The position numbers and the translations under genes are program-made. Positions 43,564 through 51,602 of a DNA stretch of 64,000 bases are shown in pieces (the first letter of the stretch is position 1; each line of letters starts with the position of its first letter). Below the pieces are notes generated by a model, which worked only from the letters and a program-made list of their open reading frames with translations, made no database searches and had not been told where the DNA came from. The stretch comes from RGIG4097 sp937885645. Lineage in GTDB: Bacteria; Bacillota; Clostridia; Christensenellales; CAG-917. The stretch is from NCBI GenBank assembly GCA_937885645.1, contig CALABJ010000016.1, positions 1-64,000 on the forward strand. The letters are read 5' to 3'.

Positions 43564-45036
43564 CTAAAGAGCAAAGTCAAGGACGGCGTCTAGTGCCTTG
43601 TCTTTGTCCACGACTTTTGTGTGCAGTATTTTCTTTTCGTTGATGTAGTACAGTTCCCCGGGGCAGTCAACACCGCTTTCATATTGCAGTTTGAGCATTG
43701 CCTTGAAGGGGTCTTTCTCCCTCTTGCCTGTCAGTCCGTCAAGGACGTCTATGGGGAATTTATAGGGGCTTGCCGTTGACACGATGACGGTGGGAGTGTC
43801 GTCCTCTGTGTCGATTGAATAGTCGTTGTACACACTTCCTGCCACGGCGGTGTGAGGGTCAAAGGTGACGTCGTCAAGGTCAAAGTAGTTGTAGATGGCG
43901 TCCTTTGTTTCGGCTTCGTCTGCCCAACCTGCCTCAAAGATGCTGTTGTCAAGAAGGTCAAGGTCAAAGGTGAATTCCCCTTTCTCTTTCAAGTCTTGAT
44001 AAAGTTTCTTGATGAGATCAGTGTCTCTGCCTGAAAGTTCAAACAATAATCTTTCAAGGTTTGAGGACACAAGAATATCCATTGAGGGTGATGCGGTTTT
44101 GTGGAAGTCGCGCTTCACTGAATACTTGCCCGTGTTGAAGAAGTCAGTGAGGACGTTGTTTGCGTTTGATGCCACAATAAGTTTATGGACAGGAAGCCCC
44201 ATCTTATACCCATAGTATCCTGCAAGGATATTGCCAAAGTTGCCTGTGGGCACCACAAAATTGACTTTGTCACCAAGGTCGATTTCACCACAGTCCACAA
44301 GGTCAACGTATGATGAAACGTAGTAAGCAATTTGAGGAGCAAGTCTGCCCCAGTTGATTGAGTTGGCAGATGAAAAGGCTTTGCCTTTTTCTTTCAGTTT
44401 TGCCTTCACTGCCTCGTCGGTGAATATCTCTTTCACGGCAGTTTGTGCGTCGTCAAAGTTGCCTTTGACTCCAACCACTGCCACGTTGTTTCCTTCTTGT
44501 GTGACCATCTGCAACTTTTGCATCGTGCTCACACCCTTTTCAGGATAAAACACCAGAATCTCACTGCCCTTCACGTTTTTGAATCCTTCAAGGGCTGCCT
44601 TGCCTGTGTCACCGCTGGTTGCAACAAGGACGAGGGTTGTTTCATCAATCCCTAATTTCTTCTTTGATTCAACCATCAAATACGGAAGGAGTGTCAGCGC
44701 CATATCCTTGAAAGCAAAGGTAGGGCCGTGCCACAACTCCAAAACGTAAAGACCGTCTTCAATCTTCACCACGGGGCAAGGATCTCCGTCAAAGCGGGAA
44801 TATGCCTTTTGAGCAAAGGAAAGAAGTTCAGTTTCAGCAAATTCGTCCATAAAAAGGTGCAACACTTTTGCCACTCTTTCAGGATAAGTCATCTCACTGA
44901 GTGAGGCGAGAAACTCCTTGTCAATAGTGGGAAAAGACGACGGAACAAACAATCCGCCGTCATCTGCAATGCCCTTTACTATGGTTTCAGGGGCAGAATA
45001 TGCTCTCCCAGCATCTCTGGTGCTGACGTATTTCAT
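43564..45036 (-). CDS. thrC: Threonine synthase
   Basis: PLP enzyme that converts O-phosphohomoserine to threonine. LWHGPTFAFKDMAL holds the PLP lysine (Lys110); ATSGDTGKAALEG binds phosphate; PTGNFGNILAGYYGYKMGLP is a further PLP contact. 490 residues, the long form with an N-terminal THR4-type extension (MKYVSTRDAG). The start overlaps the previous gene (TAATG), so translation is coupled. Confidence 0.95.
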   Translation of the reverse strand: MKYVSTRDAGRAYSAPETIVKGIADDGGLFVPSSFPTIDKEFLASLSEMTYPERVAKVLHLFMDEFAETELLSFAQKAYSRFDGDPCPVVKIEDGLYVLELWHGPTFAFKDMALTLLPYLMVESKKKLGIDETTLVLVATSGDTGKAALEGFKNVKGSEILVFYPEKGVSTMQKLQMVTQEGNNVAVVGVKGNFDDAQTAVKEIFTDEAVKAKLKEKGKAFSSANSINWGRLAPQIAYYVSSYVDLVDCGEIDLGDKVNFVVPTGNFGNILAGYYGYKMGLPVHKLIVASNANNVLTDFFNTGKYSVKRDFHKTASPSMDILVSSNLERLLFELSGRDTDLIKKLYQDLKEKGEFTFDLDLLDNSIFEAGWADEAETKDAIYNYFDLDDVTFDPHTAVAGSVYNDYSIDTEDDTPTVIVSTASPYKFPIDVLDGLTGKREKDPFKAMLKLQYESGVDCPGELYYINEKKILHTKVVDKDKALDAVLDFAL

Positions 45037-45461
45037 TATGCCAAGTACTTCTTCAAAAATTCAGGGAAAGCACTTTCGTCTTCGCTGACTGTGACCACAA
45101 AGTTTGTGTCCGTCTTTTCTGCGATTTCTTCAAGGTCCATGAAGAAGTGTTCCATTTCGCTGATATGCTTTCCAAGAAGACGATGAGCACCGTCAAGATA
45201 TGCAGTTTCGATGTCGTGGTTGCCTGCAAGGACGCCGTAGATGAATCCAACAAGCATATCCTCACGGACGTAGGTTTCTGTGCCACGATGGAGATCAGAT
45301 ACGTTGATTGTGCGGATTTGATAGCGGAGTGAATACATATATCTGTCAGTGTCTGTCAAGAAGATGATGTCACCCTTTGCGGTTTCAACGTGATCGTTGG
45401 CTCTGTCGATGATTGCTTTTGTCTTGCCTGTGCCTTTTGTTCCAGTAATAAGTTGTATCAT
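45036..45461 (-). CDS. Small P-loop protein
   Basis: 141 residues with Walker A GTKGTGKTK (7-15) and IIFLTDTDRYMY as a possible Walker B strand. Often labelled a twitching motility or PilT-like ATP-binding protein in Clostridia, without proof. First gene of a six-gene operon (thrC, trpS, DUF5685-like, J-like/TPR, membrane protein). AGAGGTG before the ATG; promoter at 45479-45507. Confidence 0.75.
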   Translation of the reverse strand: MIQLITGTKGTGKTKAIIDRANDHVETAKGDIIFLTDTDRYMYSLRYQIRTINVSDLHRGTETYVREDMLVGFIYGVLAGNHDIETAYLDGAHRLLGKHISEMEHFFMDLEEIAEKTDTNFVVTVSEDESAFPEFLKKYLA

Positions 45462-45478
45462 TTTTCACCTCTGATTAT

Positions 45479-45507
45479 ATTTTATAGAAAATATAACCAA
45501 AAAACAA
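45479..45507 (-). promoter_or_regulatory. Promoter of the thrC-trpS operon
   Basis: Minus-strand TTGTTT (45507-45502), 17 bases, TAAAAT (45484-45479), 17 bases before the P-loop gene start. Confidence 0.6.
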
Positions 45508-45522
45508 GTCCTAATTTTTTTA

Positions 45523-46611
45523 TTATTCTTCTACGTTTTCAAGCAGTTTGTTTTGCACTGCGATTTGGAGGGCGGAAATCATTTCATCCATATCTCCAAG
45601 CATAAACTTTTCAAGGGAGTAAAGTGTGAATCCAATGCGGTGGTCGGTGACTCTGCCTTGAGGGAAGTTGTAAGTTCTTATACGCTCACTTCTGTCACCT
45701 GTGCCAACTTGAGCGCGTCTTTGCTCGGCGTATTCCTTGTCCGCCTGTGATTGGAAGTGGTCGTAAAGGCGGGATTTCATGACCTTCATCGCCTTTTCTC
45801 TGTTCTTGATTTGGCTTCGCTCGTCTTGACACTCTACCACAATGCCCGTGGGGATATGTGTCATACGGATTGCAGACTCTGTCTTGTTGACGTGTTGTCC
45901 GCCTGCGCCGGAGCTTCGGTATGTGTCAATCTTCAAATCCTTTTCTTCGATGACGATTTCAACGTCTTCCGCTTCAGGAAGCACTGCAACCGTGACGGTT
46001 GAGGTATGAATTCTGCCTTGTGACTCGGTTTCGGGCACTCTTTGAACACGGTGCACACCGCTTTCAAACTTCAACTTTCCGTATGCGCCCTTGCCCGTTA
46101 TCATAAACACGGCTTCCTTGACACCGCCAAGTTCGGTCATATTGATGTTGATTTCTTCAACTTTCCATCTGTTGGCATCGGCGTAGTGATGATACATTTT
46201 CATCAGTTCAGTGCCGAAAAGGCTTGCCTCTTCACCACCTGCACCACCACGGATTTCCACGATAACGTTGTTGTCCTCATTGGGGTCTTTGGGGAGAAGT
46301 GCAATCTTCAAGTTGTTTTCGTCCTCTTCGAGGACGTCGCGCAGTTCGTTTTGCTCTGCCTTCAAAAGGTCACGCATATCGGCGTCTGTTTCAATGGCAA
46401 GCAATTCCTCACAATCCTCAAACTGCTTTTTGTGTGAGGAGTACAAATCATAGCACTCCACGATGGGTGTAAGTCCGCTCAGTTCCTTTCCAAGTTCTCT
46501 AAACTTTTTTTGGTCTGCGATGACTTCACTCTGTGAAAGGAGTTCGCCGATTTCATTATATCTTTCCTTGATTTTGTCAAGTTTTTGAAGCATTCCTGCT
46601 GATATTTTCAT
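45523..46611 (-). CDS. prfA: Peptide chain release factor 1
   Basis: Ends translation at UAA and UAG. GGQ at 237-239 in SSGAGGQHVNKTESA, plus RGGAGGEEASLFGTELMKMY of the N-terminal domain. 362 residues, normal; the N-terminal MKISAGMLQKLDKIKERYNE fits RF1 rather than RF2. The PrmC domain that methylates its GGQ Gln is encoded just upstream in the same transcript. Confidence 0.95.
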   Translation of the reverse strand: MKISAGMLQKLDKIKERYNEIGELLSQSEVIADQKKFRELGKELSGLTPIVECYDLYSSHKKQFEDCEELLAIETDADMRDLLKAEQNELRDVLEEDENNLKIALLPKDPNEDNNVIVEIRGGAGGEEASLFGTELMKMYHHYADANRWKVEEININMTELGGVKEAVFMITGKGAYGKLKFESGVHRVQRVPETESQGRIHTSTVTVAVLPEAEDVEIVIEEKDLKIDTYRSSGAGGQHVNKTESAIRMTHIPTGIVVECQDERSQIKNREKAMKVMKSRLYDHFQSQADKEYAEQRRAQVGTGDRSERIRTYNFPQGRVTDHRIGFTLYSLEKFMLGDMDEMISALQIAVQNKLLENVEE

Positions 46612-46643
46612 AACTATTTTGACTCCGTTTTGTTAAAAATACA

Positions 46644-48470
46644 TTAACCTCTTGTCACCACTGCAATGCGCTCAATTCCTTCAAAGTCGCGGAGGATTTC
46701 CACGTTATAATCCTTGAATATATCCTTTATTGCTTCCCCTTGACCAATGCCAAATTCAAGGAGCAAAGTGCCGTTGTCACTGAGGTGTTCCCCGACCGTT
46801 TCTGCAATTCTACGGTAGAGATCAAGGCCATCCACTCCGCCGTCAAGAGCAAGTCTAGGCTCAAAGTTCTTGACGTTTACATCAAGTTTGTCAATGTCCG
46901 CGGTGGGGATATAGGGGGGATTTGCGGTGATGAGGTCAAACTTGCCTTCCACTGCCTTGAAGAGGTCGCTGACAAAGAAGTTCACTTTCAGTCCGTTGGA
47001 AATAGCATTTGCCTTTGCCACTTCAAGTGCCCCTGTTGACACGTCACTTGCGCTCACTGCAAGGGCGGTGTTTTTTGCAAAAGTGACTGCAATTGCTCCA
47101 CTGCCTGTGCAGACGTCAAGAGCATTTTTATAGCCCTTTTCCTTTGCAAGATTTATTGCCTTTTCTGCAAGAAGTTCGGTTTCAGGACGAGGAATAAGCA
47201 CGTTTTCATTGACTGCAAGACGGATTCCGTAAAACTCGGTGTTGCCAAGTGCATATTGCAAAGGCTTGCCGTCCACCATCTTGTCAGCAATCTTCATAAG
47301 GCTTTCATATTCCTTGTTGCTGAGGTGGGATATTCCACTGAGTTCACCACGTTTTTTGCCGGTCACTTCAACAAGCATCCAATCAAGATCGCTTGCCTCA
47401 ATGCCTTTCACCTTTTCTTCAACACGTTTGCGTGCAACGGGGGTGGGCATCTTGATGTCAAACTTTTGGGTGGGCATATTGGGGTCTGCATCCATGGCAA
47501 GCACGGTTTTGAAAGCCGTGATGCTGACTTCAAGCATATCGTCTGTAGGTTGCTTGGTTGTCAACTTTTGAAGCCACATACCGGGTGCGCGCAATATGCG
47601 TGCGGGGAGAGCATCAAACTTGGCAAGGAACTTCAAGAGTTCGTATGACACCCCTGCCACGATAGGCAAGAACACCAGTTTGCAGGGCATTTTGATGAGG
47701 GCATTGAGCATATTGTTGTCGGTGAGCCAACCAAGTTTTTCAAGAGCCCAGTTGACAAGGGTGAACACCAAAATGCTGACTGCCACCACCAAAAACGTAA
47801 AGGTTGTTCCGCAACGGCTATGTTGAGTTGACATAGTGCGTGCGTTTTCAACAGTAAGTTCAAGACCGTGCTCATAGCAACTGATGACCTTGTGCTCTGC
47901 GCCGTGATACATAAACACGCGTCTCACGTCCTTCATCAAAGTGACGAGAAGTATGTAGGATATGAATATCAAAAGCATAATTCCGCCTTCAATGAGGCTG
48001 TACCACAAACTTGACAAGGAGTGCTCTGCAAGAGCAGGTATCCTGAACAATAATCCGGTGAGGAAGTTGGGCAAAAACACGAAGATGCCCACTGCAAGCA
48101 GTATGCCAAGAATAAGTGAAAAGCCCATGATTATGTTCATAGGATTCACTTTGAACTTCTCTGCCACTTTCTTTTCAAACTTGCTGGGCTCAGCAAAATC
48201 GCCGTACACCTCGGCAGAACGCATAAGTATGCCCATGCCGTCGTACAGTTGGGTGATGAGGTTGACAACTCCACGGACAAAAGGCAAACGCAAAATCACG
48301 TTTCTATCCTTGGGGTTTTTCACCCTCTTGGTTTCAACAGTGATCTCGCCTGCTTCGGTGCGGACTGCCGTTGCAATGGAGGTTGCGCCCTTCATCATAA
48401 CGCCTTCCAAGACGGCTTGACCGCCTATAGAAGTCCTTTTGATAGCACAATTCTTTTCGTTTTTTGCCAT
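46644..48470 (-). CDS. prmC: Fusion of DUF1385 membrane protein and PrmC methyltransferase
   Basis: 608 residues. First ~320 are the DUF1385 membrane protein (SIGGQAVLEGVMMKG, HGAEHKVISCYEHG). The last ~285 are the release-factor glutamine methyltransferase PrmC: substrate helix bundle with PLQYALGNTEFYGIRLAV, IPRPETELLAEKAI, SAM motif DVCTGSGAIAVTFAK, catalytic NPPYIP. Many Clostridia have these as adjacent genes; here they form one frame with no stop between them. Leads into prfA 32 bases later. Confidence 0.92.
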   Translation of the reverse strand: MAKNEKNCAIKRTSIGGQAVLEGVMMKGATSIATAVRTEAGEITVETKRVKNPKDRNVILRLPFVRGVVNLITQLYDGMGILMRSAEVYGDFAEPSKFEKKVAEKFKVNPMNIIMGFSLILGILLAVGIFVFLPNFLTGLLFRIPALAEHSLSSLWYSLIEGGIMLLIFISYILLVTLMKDVRRVFMYHGAEHKVISCYEHGLELTVENARTMSTQHSRCGTTFTFLVVAVSILVFTLVNWALEKLGWLTDNNMLNALIKMPCKLVFLPIVAGVSYELLKFLAKFDALPARILRAPGMWLQKLTTKQPTDDMLEVSITAFKTVLAMDADPNMPTQKFDIKMPTPVARKRVEEKVKGIEASDLDWMLVEVTGKKRGELSGISHLSNKEYESLMKIADKMVDGKPLQYALGNTEFYGIRLAVNENVLIPRPETELLAEKAINLAKEKGYKNALDVCTGSGAIAVTFAKNTALAVSASDVSTGALEVAKANAISNGLKVNFFVSDLFKAVEGKFDLITANPPYIPTADIDKLDVNVKNFEPRLALDGGVDGLDLYRRIAETVGEHLSDNGTLLLEFGIGQGEAIKDIFKDYNVEILRDFEGIERIAVVTRG

Positions 48471-48482
48471 AATTCCTCTAAA

Positions 48483-48519
48483 AAAAGCAAAATGCAGTGA
48501 CCATTTGGTGACTGCATTT
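48483..48519 (-). terminator. Terminator after rpmE
   Basis: Minus-strand AAATGCAGTCACC / GGTCACTGCATTT hairpin with one mismatch, followed by TGCTTTTTTT. Confidence 0.85.
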
Positions 48520-48527
48520 CTTCCAAA

Positions 48528-48734
48528 CTAGTTGAGATTGTATCTCTTCTTGAACTTATCGACACGGCCACCGGTGTCAACGAGTTTTTGCTTGCCGGTG
48601 AAATAGGGATGGCACTTGGAGCAAATTTCAACTCTAAGTTCGTCGCACTTCTTTGTTGTGCCTGTTTGGAAGGTGTGACCGCAAGCGCAGATAACGTTTA
48701 CGGTATGGTAATCGGGATGAATACCTTGTTTCAT
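48528..48734 (-). CDS. rpmE: Ribosomal protein L31, zinc-binding form
   Basis: 68 residues of bL31. Cys16, Cys18, Cys38 and Cys41 (ICAC ... ICSKC) are the zinc ligands, so this is the zinc-containing form. MKQGIHPDYH and GKQKLVDTGGRVDKFKKRY are typical. AGGAG before the ATG and a terminator 9 bases past the stop: a single-gene unit. Confidence 0.96.
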   Translation of the reverse strand: MKQGIHPDYHTVNVICACGHTFQTGTTKKCDELRVEICSKCHPYFTGKQKLVDTGGRVDKFKKRYNLN

Positions 48735-48966
48735 GTTCAGTTCTCCTGAGAATTAATTTTTACACCCACACGCGCCAAATGGTGCCTACGCGTATATGAC
48801 ATAAAGTTTCTTTATTATAACACAATTTACTTTATAGTCAAGCAAAATAAGGGGGGATTTTGGATTGTTAACACTTTTTTAACAAAATGCCCCGCCCTCT
48901 TGATTTATCAAACTGCAAACAAAAATATTAAAATCAATCAACTATGTTGATTTTTTTATTTTTGCA

Positions 48967-48995
48967 TTGACAACGTGGCTCACTGGGGGTATCAT
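48967..48995 (+). promoter_or_regulatory. Promoter of the riboflavin uptake gene
   Basis: TTGACA (48967-48972), 17 bases, TATCAT (48990-48995); the transcript would start just before the FMN aptamer. Confidence 0.75.
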
Positions 48996-49009
48996 TTTGG
49001 TGAAATAAA

Positions 49010-49120
49010 CTCTGGACAGGGTGAAAATCCCTACCGTTGGTAATGCGCAAGCTAGTCCGACAGCCCCAACAGCTGATGTGGTGAGATTCCACAACCGCCC
49101 GTATAGTCGGAATGGGAGAG
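49010..49120 (+). promoter_or_regulatory. FMN riboswitch (RFN element)
   Basis: Ordered conserved parts: GACAGGGTGAAAATCCCTACCG, GGTAATGCGCAAGCTAGTCCG, GATGTGGTGAGATTCC, ACCG and TAGTCGGAATGGGAGAG. P1 pairs CTCT (49010-49013) with AGAG (49117-49120). That 3' strand is also the ribosome binding site of the gene at 49125, so FMN would block translation. Confidence 0.95.
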
Positions 49121-49124
49121 AAGT

Positions 49125-49757
49125 ATGAAAAAGACAATTTTTGTTGCAGAAGTTGCGGTTTTTTCCGCACTAGTTTTCGTGGCAACCATAGTCATTGCCA
49201 TTCCTTCTGTGTCAACGTCGGGCTACGTCAATTTTGGTGACACAGTCATCTTTGTTGCATCGGCGTTTTTAGGTCCTCTCGGCGGATTTGTTGCAGGAGG
49301 AGTTGGCTCAATGCTTGCCGACTTGATGTATTCCCCTGTGTGGATGCCCGTCACTTTCATAGTGAAAGGTCTTGAAGGGCTCATTGCAGGAGTGCTTTTC
49401 AAGGTTTTGTCCTCTATCATCAAAAACAAGAAAATCGCCTTGCCCGTTGCTTTGTCAACGGCTTTTTTGGTTGGCGCAGTTGAGATGATTGTTGGCTACT
49501 ACTTGGGCGGTGCAATTATCCTCGGCGCGTCAAGTGGAGATTGGGCAGTTGCCTTCACCTCCTCCGCTGTTGACATACCAGGCAACTGCTTGCAAGGTGG
49601 CATTTCAGTCCTAGTTGGCGGAGCGATTTCACTTCTTCTTTGCAAAATCCCCTACACCAAAAACGTTATGGACAAAAACCTGTCCGTCTTCAAAAAGGCA
49701 AAACCTGAAAATGAAAACGTCTGCGACTCAGACGCAGACGTTTCAGAGGACGACTAA
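49125..49757 (+). CDS. ribU: Riboflavin ECF S component (RibU-like)
   Basis: 210 residues with about five or six helices. MKKTIFVAEVAVFSALVFVA followed by GYVNFGDTVIFVASAFLGPLGGF and GVGSMLADLMYSP fits the ECF-type riboflavin transporter S component group. The FMN riboswitch indicates riboflavin (or FMN precursor) as substrate. The tail is acidic, and its coding DNA forms a perfect hairpin at 49715-49740. Ends 8 bases before the stop of the converging ABC ATPase gene. Energising module not in the window. Confidence 0.85.
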   Translation: MKKTIFVAEVAVFSALVFVATIVIAIPSVSTSGYVNFGDTVIFVASAFLGPLGGFVAGGVGSMLADLMYSPVWMPVTFIVKGLEGLIAGVLFKVLSSIIKNKKIALPVALSTAFLVGAVEMIVGYYLGGAIILGASSGDWAVAFTSSAVDIPGNCLQGGISVLVGGAISLLLCKIPYTKNVMDKNLSVFKKAKPENENVCDSDADVSEDD

Positions 49758-49765
49758 ACTCAATT

Positions 49766-50476
49766 TCACGTTTCAAGAGTTTTCAAAATGCCTTGTCGTA
49801 TCTCTACAAACTCCTCATCGGTCAGTTTGCGGTTTTCTTTGTCCGAAAGAATTTTGCCCTCCAAGACTATCTCAGCAGGGCTTCCTGCAATCACCATATA
49901 GTTGTCCGCAGCAAGGAGGCACTCGTCTATGGCGTGAGTGACAAAGACGATTGTTTTTTGACTTCTCTTTTCAAGTTTCAAAAGCCAGTCAAAGAGGCGG
50001 TGCTTAAGGGCTGTGTCAAGGGCTTTGAAAGGCTCGTCCATAAGGACAACTTCACTAGGAAAAAGGAATGCCCTAGCCAATGCAACACGCTGTGCTTGAC
50101 CTCCGCTTATCTCGGTGGGACGCTTGTCACGGCAGTCACTTATTTCAAGGACGGACAGCATATCTTCAATCATTTTTTTACGTTCCGCCTTGTCCTTTAC
50201 AACTCCTTTAAGTGTCAAATCAAGGTTTTTAAACACCGAAATTGAGGGGATTAACCTGTCTTTTTGAAAAATAAAGGAAATTCCGCCCTCAACTCCAACC
50301 ACCTCGCCAGAGTGAGGCACAAGCCCTGCAATGGCGCTGAGGAGTGTTGATTTGCCAACCCCTGAGCCACCAAGGATTACGTTGATTTTGCCACCTTCAA
50401 AAACTGCGTTGAAGGAGTCAAAGACCACTTGGTCACCATAACTTACAGACAAATTTTTGACCAAAATATCTTTCAT
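49766..50476 (-). CDS. ABC transporter ATPase, NitT/TauT type
   Basis: 236 residues. Walker A GGSGVGKST, signature ISGGQAQRVALARA, Walker B VVLMDEPF, switch His in VFVTHAIDE. The Q-loop FIFQKDRLIP is typical for the nitrate/sulfonate/taurine group. I start at 50476 (MKDILVKN) because GGGAGG precedes it and the ATG overlaps the permease stop (ATGA). Powers import with the permease and substrate-binding lipoprotein encoded upstream. Confidence 0.92.
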   Translation of the reverse strand: MKDILVKNLSVSYGDQVVFDSFNAVFEGGKINVILGGSGVGKSTLLSAIAGLVPHSGEVVGVEGGISFIFQKDRLIPSISVFKNLDLTLKGVVKDKAERKKMIEDMLSVLEISDCRDKRPTEISGGQAQRVALARAFLFPSEVVLMDEPFKALDTALKHRLFDWLLKLEKRSQKTIVFVTHAIDECLLAADNYMVIAGSPAEIVLEGKILSDKENRKLTDEEFVEIRQGILKTLET

Positions 50477-51249
50477 CTTTTTGCCTCCCACAACTTCTTG
50501 ATTCCAAAAACTATTCCCTCAAAAACAAAGGACAAAGCTATGGCAAGCACTGTCCAGCCAAGGAGCACTGCCACATCAAAAGATAGGTTTGCCTTTTGCA
50601 TTTCAAGGCCTATGCTTCCCTTTGCGTAAGTCATCACTTCCGCTGCTATGACCACCTTCAATGTCAAGGATATTGTGCTTCTCGATACGTCAAAGACAGC
50701 AGGGGCAATCTCCGGTGAATACAGCCCAAACACCACGTCAAAAGGTTTCACCTTGTAGAGTTTTGCCATTTCAACAAGGTCCTTGTCAACTCCCGTGATT
50801 GCGGTGTAGATGGCTTGATAAAGTATGGGGAAAGCAATGAGGAAACCTATGATGATAGGAGCGCGCTGTCCGTCAAGCCAAAGCATAATGATGAGGATTA
50901 TGGCAAGGGTGGGTGCTGAGCGGAATATGCTGACAATGGGGGACATAACCCTGTGGATAGGCTTGAAGAGTCCGCCAAGTGCCGCCATGATGAAAGCGAT
51001 GACAAAGGACAAGAGGAAACTTGCCACCGTGCGGAGCACCGTCCAGCCTACTGACGTCCAAAATGACTTACCATTGAACAAACCAAAAAACTCCACCACA
51101 ACTTTGTCGGGGGTGGGGAAAATGAGAGGCTTGTCCTTGACGGCAGCCACAATCCACCACACTGCAAGGACAAGGATCAATGCAATGAGAGGATAAGCCA
51201 CGTTGCCTATTATCTTTTTGGTATTTTGATTGATTTTAAATTTTGCCAT
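50473..51249 (-). CDS. ABC transporter permease, NitT/TauT type
   Basis: 258 residues with six helices and a BPD_transp_1 domain. The EAA-like loop is EMAKLYKVKPFDVVFGLYSPE. TauC/SsuC-like length and layout. Overlaps the ATPase by 4 bases. Separated from the substrate-binding gene by a 353-base odd region, unusual for such an operon. Confidence 0.9.
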   Translation of the reverse strand: MAKFKINQNTKKIIGNVAYPLIALILVLAVWWIVAAVKDKPLIFPTPDKVVVEFFGLFNGKSFWTSVGWTVLRTVASFLLSFVIAFIMAALGGLFKPIHRVMSPIVSIFRSAPTLAIILIIMLWLDGQRAPIIIGFLIAFPILYQAIYTAITGVDKDLVEMAKLYKVKPFDVVFGLYSPEIAPAVFDVSRSTISLTLKVVIAAEVMTYAKGSIGLEMQKANLSFDVAVLLGWTVLAIALSFVFEGIVFGIKKLWEAKR

Positions 51250-51602
51250 ATTTATGTAGTGAGAGTACGCATTTTGCTAATTTGGGGCGTACCTGTACAA
51301 GCACTCACTCCTTCGAAGACGAAACGCGAGGAGCAGCGGCGACGAGGAAGGGAGCGCCGAGCACCAGACGAGAGTACGCAGTCGCTGGTGCGCTCTGTTT
51401 TTTTTGCACCAAAGCGACAAGTGGCATAAAGAGGCGACGTTGCTTAATGTGCGAGAGCCGAGTGTTGCCCTGCCCGTAGGGCTCTGCCGTATGGCAGAAG
51501 GGGGAAACACGTGAGGAAGGGGGACATGCTCTTGATATAACTTGTCATTTTGCCCACATGCTATGCGTGGGCAAGATGACATTTATTAGTTTAAACACTC
51601 GA
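51250..51602. other. 353-base region of unusual composition between transporter genes
   Basis: No gene supported. Holds an 11-base direct repeat GAGAGTACGCA (near 51257 and 51373), short hairpins (GCCC-gta-GGGC, TGCC-GTA-TGGCA types near 51466-51500), and a 15-base stem at 51543-51557 / 51567-51581. More GC-rich than the flanking genes. It looks inserted. Confidence 0.5.
51543..51581 (-). terminator. Strong stem after the substrate-binding gene
   Basis: Fifteen-base arms with one mismatch (TGTCATTTTGCCCAC / GTGGGCAAGATGACA). No long T run on either side, so it may be a partial terminator or a 3' stabiliser that lowers permease expression relative to the binding protein. Confidence 0.55.

Noticed and set aside
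46644..48470. Frameshift artefact joining two genes
   Set aside because: The frame is continuous with intact domains on both sides and no internal start with a ribosome binding site was noticed; the fusion is plausible.
49125..49757. Thiamine or pantothenate S component
   Set aside because: The clear FMN riboswitch points to riboflavin.
51277..51582. Open frames in the odd spacer of the ABC operon
   Set aside because: Several overlapping frames on both strands, none with a start signal or protein-like sequence.
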